Positions 59,490-64,000 of a DNA stretch of 64,000 nt are shown here, piece after piece. The DNA is taken from positions 30,475,060 through 30,539,059 of the forward strand of contig OY821742.1 of the NCBI GenBank assembly GCA_963682055.1, written 5' to 3'. Origin of the DNA: Primula veris (lineage: Eukaryota; Streptophyta; Magnoliopsida; Ericales; Primulaceae). The position numbers and the translations under genes were made by a program. Numbering within the stretch: the first letter of the stretch is position 1; each line of letters opens with the position of its first letter. The notes beneath the pieces are model-generated. The model had not been told where the DNA came from and ran no database searches. It saw nothing but the letters and a program-made list of their open reading frames with translations.

Positions 59490-60110
59490 AATGACACATT
59501 ATTTTTGAAGCAAATGATATCAAAAAAGAGGCTCCTTCTTATTTTCAGTATGTTTTTGCACCAGGTTCTAAGAAGTGGGGTGATTTTAATAGTCTAAACT
59601 CTATCTCAAGAGTCATTAATGAAGTTGATATTGATTTAATGGATACTAAATCCTTCCATGAAAGAAATTAAGGATGCAAATTGGGGTTTGGACAAAAATA
59701 GTTCTCCTGGTCAACATGGTTTTAGTGGCTATTTTTTCACTAAATTCCGGCAGATTATTAAAGAAGACATTTATCAAGCCATTATTAATTTTTTTGCTCG
59801 AGTTGAGTTGCCCCACTATCTTAATAGCTTTGATTCCTAAAGTTAAAACTCCCAAAAACTTTTGATGATTATAGACCGAATAGTTTGAGTAATTTTTGTA
59901 ATAAAATCATCTCTAAAATTCTAGCTGCTAGACTTGCCACTCTACTTCCTAATTTTATTGTTGAAAATCAAAATGGTTTTATTAAGGGAAGATACATCAC
60001 TGATAATATTCTTTTGCCTCAAGAGTTGATCATTAGTTTAACTGCTAAAAACAAATAAAAAAAATGTTGTTATCAATAACGTTAAGGGTGATAGAGTTTT
60101 TTTGTTGCTA
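59490..60110 (+). pseudogene. LINE ORF2: RT N-half, inverted
   Basis: Plus-strand readings: MKEIKDANWGLDKNSSPGQH, FSGYFFTKFRQIIKEDIYQA, LIPKVKTPKNFDDYRPNSLS, CNKIISKILAARLATLLPNF, NGFIKGRYITDNILLPQELI, then NVVINNVKG and DRV. This is the fingers/palm start of the L1 RT up to domain A. It ends within a few residues of where the minus-strand half at 57795-59485 begins. Frameshifts lie near 59840 and 60055. Confidence 0.8.
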
Positions 60111-60199
60111 ATAGCTTAAATATAATTGAGAATGTAAAGAATAACGTTAGAAATAAACTTATTTGTAACACTCGGAAGTTAAACCCATTATTCTTGAGA

Positions 60200-60888
60200 T
60201 GAGACACTTTCTTCTATTGGTTTTGTTTTAGCCTTCGTGCCTTGGTTGTGTCTTTTGGATATATACTCGTTCGATTTCCAAAAAATAAAAGGAAAAAGAA
60301 CTTATCATGTACTTTGACTAGGTTGAGATATAAGTTTCGTTTTGCAGCTTGTAATTTTATTTTATTTTTATTTATTTTGCGTTTTCAGCTCGACGACCCA
60401 TTATTTCCAATTTATAACCTGAGCTAATGGAAAACATAAGTACTTAGGTTTTTCTTCCGGTTCCTTAAATTTGATTATATCTATCATGTTTTTACCTCTT
60501 CCTGTTGTACTTTTCCAGGAAAAGATCAAGGATTTCAGCAGATCTATCTGTTGTTCTATTCCCTCTTCATAGCTTTCTGGAACATTCCGAAATTGTCTAT
60601 ACTTCAACTGTTCAACACTACGGCTCGACTTGAATTTTACACATATTATTAGTCACTAATAATAATCTACGACCTTCTTTTTTCTGAAACAAATAGACAA
60701 TCAACAAAGCGAGAAGATAAACAACCATGAAACGAATGAACATTTTTTAGATCAAAATCATCACCGCAAGGTATACAACATTGACACAATTTTTACGAGC
60801 AAAGTTAAAGTAATTAAATAGTAGCTAGACTCATAAGTAGATAAAATAAATTTGCAGCTTTTCCTTTTTAAATACCCATTGTTTGTGA
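60200..60888. repeat. Q dispersed repeat, copy 3
   Basis: This follows copy 1 from about 20290 to 20870 (ACTTTGACTAGGTTGAGATA, GGAACATTCC, CACCGCAAGGTATAC, AAATAAATTTGCAGC). It ends abruptly where the copia-3 LTR sequence starts. The 68-residue minus-strand frame 60401-60607 is inside it. Confidence 0.65.
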
Positions 60889-62070
60889 AGAATTTAAAAT
60901 ACAGGACTGAATTGAAACTATTCTAATTACAGAATTAAATTACAGAAATGTAATTACAGCAACAAAACAGAACTTTAAAATAATTACAGAATAGTACAAA
61001 CAGAATATAAAAGCTACAGCTAAGGACAGAATATTAAAATACTGAATTAAAATTACAGAAAAGTAAATTGCGGAAATTAAATAACAGAATTGAAAAAATG
61101 GACAGAATGTAAAACTGGACAGAATTGAAAAAATAAACAAAGACGAGGCTACTGTTAACAGTATGCCCTTAACCGATATTCGCCCAACCACCTTAAGATT
61201 TCTGGTTGCGTTGGCGCTTCGATCCCAAGGTACAACGTCTCTCGGAAGACTCGCCGGAAACTGGCGACGAGTCTAAGTCGAGCTTGTAGTGGGTGGTTCT
61301 CTCTGGTTTCTAAGTGCTATGAAAAAATATATGCAGCTTTTGAATGTTAGAGAGAAGATACTGATTTCATGTGTGTTAGAATGTGAGGGGATGGCTGCCT
61401 CTTTATAGAGGAAATTCTGAAACCGCATAATTTATTGGTCATTTAATTCTGGGAGTTACATCCCCAGAATCCGCCTCCATTACTGCTGGAGTTTCGAACT
61501 TTCTGGAACTCTAGGGACTGCTCTTGCAAATATGCAAAAGTCCCTTTTCAGATTTAGTACAAGACCCGAGACCCGAGACCCGAGACATTCCCCAAATCCC
61601 AAATCCCGCGTCCCGCGTCCTGTGACCCATGACCCGAGTCCCGAGACCCGAGACCCGAGACCCGAGCGAGCGTGCGCGTGTGTGGTACACACTAACCCAC
61701 TCCTGGATATGTGGACTTTATTAGTTTACCAACTACATGGGATGGACTTGTATATATAGAGTAAAAATCAACCTTGATTTTCCAATGTGGGATAACCCTC
61801 ATGATTTATTCCCACTCTCTACTTCATTTTCCAGATTTCGGTTTTTCCCTCTTTCGAGTACCAACATTCGAGTCCAATTATCATTCACACCATTCCTCCG
61901 AATAGTTCATGCGATATACCGTTGCGAAGCTCGTCGCACGAGCTACCCAAACGCATAGAGTATGGCCTCAGAAAAACTGAGGTGTCGCATTAAAATTTGA
62001 CTGAAAGATGGTCCCTGACCACTTTGGAAAACCATGTCTAAAACATGTTTTTTCCTTTCTTTTTCCAACA
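60889..62070 (-). repeat. copia-3 3' LTR, truncated
   Basis: It starts TGTTGGAAAAAG at 62070 and matches the solo LTR in order. A heptamer array of GACCCGA type lies at 61563-61585 and 61635-61668; its partner in the solo LTR (about 25375-25430) has a different, decayed form. The two long frames at 61480-61759 are readings of this array. Confidence 0.85.
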
Positions 62071-62080
62071 ATCCCCCACA
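62071..62080 (-). other. copia-3 polypurine tract
   Basis: TGTGGGGGAT on the minus strand, directly before the LTR start TGTTGG. Confidence 0.85.
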
Positions 62081-62627
62081 TGAATGCAATTGGCTCGAAA
62101 GCCCATGTCCTAAATGCAATTCAAGAGAACCGCAAAAGTTCAATGCCTAAGGTCAGGTAGCGCGCGCCTTGAACCTGCCGTAGCGGAGTACCACCCAGAA
62201 TACTGCTGTTAGGTAGCTGTAAAGCTTTGAACCATCAAGATTTGTGTATCCCAGAATGGCACCCGGACAGTGCCCTCTCTACCCACGTACTAGGCCCTTT
62301 AGTTGTTGTCCATATTTGGCCTGGACTGCCTTGGCAACTTCAACTGAGTGCTCTAGTGAATTAGCCCAAGCTCATCACATGGTACCGGCCTTACACACTC
62401 GTTATAGGTGTTCCAAGTCGAAAGTGTCCTGACTCACTTTACTCGACCGTCGAGTTACTTGGATCATTAAGAGCCTCAAGCTCACCCTTACAATGGTACA
62501 GGTCTATCACTCTGTCATCGCGGAGATGGGCTGGGAACTCCAGGTTCCCGAGTGCTTTGTTCGGTTGCCCCCACAGTTCAGTTTCCCTTTGAACCTATCA
62601 GGAAAGATTCCGTTTAGGTTGGGTTGC
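62081..62627 (-). other. copia-3 3' untranslated region
   Basis: About 550 bp, noticeably more GC-rich than the surroundings, between the RNase H stop and the polypurine tract. Frames here (for example 62244-62432) show no family. Confidence 0.6.
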
Positions 62628-64000
62628 CTATGGGGGGGCCACCAATTTAATGGGCTTTAATCCCATTCCGTTCGATGACGTCTCGACTCCCACTTGAGTC
62701 AAGCCTTTAGTTAATGGATCCGCTATTTTTTCCTTTGATCTTACAAAATCTAAGGATACCACACCATTGGATAACAATTCCCTTACGGATTTATGTCTCC
62801 GACGTATATGTCGAGACTTTCCATTATACATATGATCCTGAGCCCGCGCAATAGCTTATTGACTATCACAATGCATGCTTATTGAGGGAACAGGTTTTGG
62901 CCACATTGGAATTCCTTCCAATAGACTTCTCAGCCAGTCTGCCTCTTCGGTTGCTAAGTCCAACGCTATGAATTCAGATTTCATAGTTGACCTTGCAATA
63001 CATGTCTGTTTGGAGGATCTCCAAGACACAACAGCTACTCCCATTATAAACACATATCCACTCATGGACCTTGTGCTATTGGAGTCTGATATCCAGTTGG
63101 CATCTGAATACCCTTCCAGTACCGCTAGATATTTGGTATAGTGCAGCCCGTAATCGGCTGAAAACCTCATATACCTGAGAAGTTTCATTATGGCCTTCCA
63201 GTGTTCCTCATTCGGATTGCTGGTGTACCTGCTCAGTCTACTCACTGAGTTTGCTATGTCTGGTCTAGTGCAATTCATTATATACATGAGACTGCCTATG
63301 ACTCGAGAGAATTCCAATTGATTCACACTTTTACCGAAATTATTTTTCAGGTTACAGTTGAACTCAATTGGGGTTCTAGACATAGCCTTACTGTCCTTGT
63401 CAAACTTGTCAAAAACTTGTTTAACATAGTGACTTTGGGACAAGGCATACCCCTCTGATGTTTTGGTAATCTTCATACCAAGTATTACATCAGCTATACC
63501 CAGGTCCTTCATATCGAAGTGTTGTGATAACATTTTCTTTGTGGAGCTGATTCTATCATTACTCCCAATTATGATCATGTCATCCACATAGAGACAGACT
63601 ACAACACAGTCTCTTCCACTTCCTTTGGAGTAGACACATTTATCACACTCATTAATGTGAAAACCGTTTGATAGCATAATTCTATCAAACTTCTCGTTCC
63701 ATTGCTTTGGCGCTTGTTTGAGTCCATATAGAGACTTTACAAGTTTGCACACTTGGTGCTCTTTACCAGGAACTACAAACCCTTCCGGTTGTTCCATGTA
63801 AATCTCTTCTTCCAGTTCTCCATTCAGAAATGCTGTCTTTACATCCATTTGATGTATTTCCATATCAAACAAAGCTGCGAGAGCAATGACTATTCGGATG
63901 GACGTTTTCCTGGAGACAGGAGCATAAGTGTCAAAATAATTGACACCTTCCGTTTGCCTGAAGCCTTTTACTACAAGTCTCGCCTTGTATTTCTCAATCG
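62628..64000 (-). pseudogene. copia-3 pol (RT and RNase H), partial
   Basis: The frame is open from the window edge to 62859, broken by TAA at 62856-62858, and then continues in the same frame to 62628. From the edge: [61 protein letters not shown] (RT catalytic pair, about 63580), [14 protein letters not shown], then RNase H with [19 protein letters not shown]|stop|AIARAQ and RHIRRRHKSVRELL, KEKIADPLTKGL. The enzyme would copy the element's RNA into DNA. Only one stop is seen in about 457 codons, so this copy decayed little. It also resembles Ty1/copia elements of the Tork/Angela range; lineage not certain. Gag, protease and integrase lie outside the window. Confidence 0.92.

Larger units (their letters stand above)
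60889..64000 (-). mobile_element. Ty1/copia element (copia-3), 3' part
   Basis: This minus-strand element runs off the right edge. Present are pol from within reverse transcriptase, a 560-bp 3' untranslated part, a polypurine tract (62071-62080) and a 3' LTR of 1,182 bp. Comparison with the solo LTR at 24976-26315 shows that the last roughly 200 bp of the LTR are missing at 60889, where Q begins. The left junction is therefore a truncation, not an insertion end. Confidence 0.9.

Noticed and set aside
61480..61759. Arg/Pro-rich frames on both strands
   Set aside because: They read through the GACCCGA heptamer array of an LTR.

Overview
The window looks like repeat-rich intergenic DNA of a flowering plant nuclear genome, probably a eudicot; I cannot name the species. 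It is AT-rich, holds no intact host gene that I can recognise, and is made almost wholly of transposable elements: Ty1/copia, a chromodomain Ty3/gypsy, L1-type LINEs, hAT and CACTA non-autonomous elements. It also holds short exon fragments of ordinary plant genes and a low-copy segmental repeat.

Layout. 1-17640: copy A of a segmental duplication, carrying two hAT-like elements, a CACTA-like MITE, a RAPTOR-like exon, a 1.1-kb long inverted repeat, and several copies of a 1-2 kb unit here called R. One R unit is split by a young, nearly complete copia element (copia-1, 9868-14702) with 351-bp LTRs that differ at only two positions. 17641-21209: an F-box-like exon fragment, a broken C-terminal piece of a plant AAA-ATPase gene cut off by an old LTR, and a dispersed repeat (Q). 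21210-27011: a LINE ORF1 lying inside Q and itself split by a degenerate chromovirus and by a 1.34-kb solo LTR. 27421-31007: a CACTA-like end and a ubiquitin-conjugating-enzyme exon fragment.

31008-41240: copy B of the duplication plus a further R unit. 41241-44814: a foldback element and a CACTA transposase fragment. 44815-53275: an old, complete 8.46-kb copia (copia-2) with 1.1-kb LTRs and matching target-site duplications. 53276-57320: a CACTA-like end, LINE remnants and a 1.4-kb minisatellite with 53/106/424-bp nested periodicity. 57410-60110: LINE RT/RNase H pieces in mixed orientation. 60200-64000: another Q copy and the 3' part of a third copia (copia-3), whose LTR family also supplied the solo LTR at 24976-26315.

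The strongest points for follow-up are: (1) the sharp step in A/B identity (about 0.1% difference over the first 4.8 kb, then about 1.6% or more) exactly where copy B breaks inside a MITE; (2) the three-layer nest Q / LINE / chromovirus plus solo LTR; (3) the higher-order minisatellite; (4) a LINE arrangement that fits twin priming; (5) exon fragments of RAPTOR, UBC (E2), an AAA-ATPase and an F-box-like gene, which point to gene-fragment capture. I found no convincing new protein-coding system. All similarity calls come from reading motifs by eye; identity figures are hand counts.
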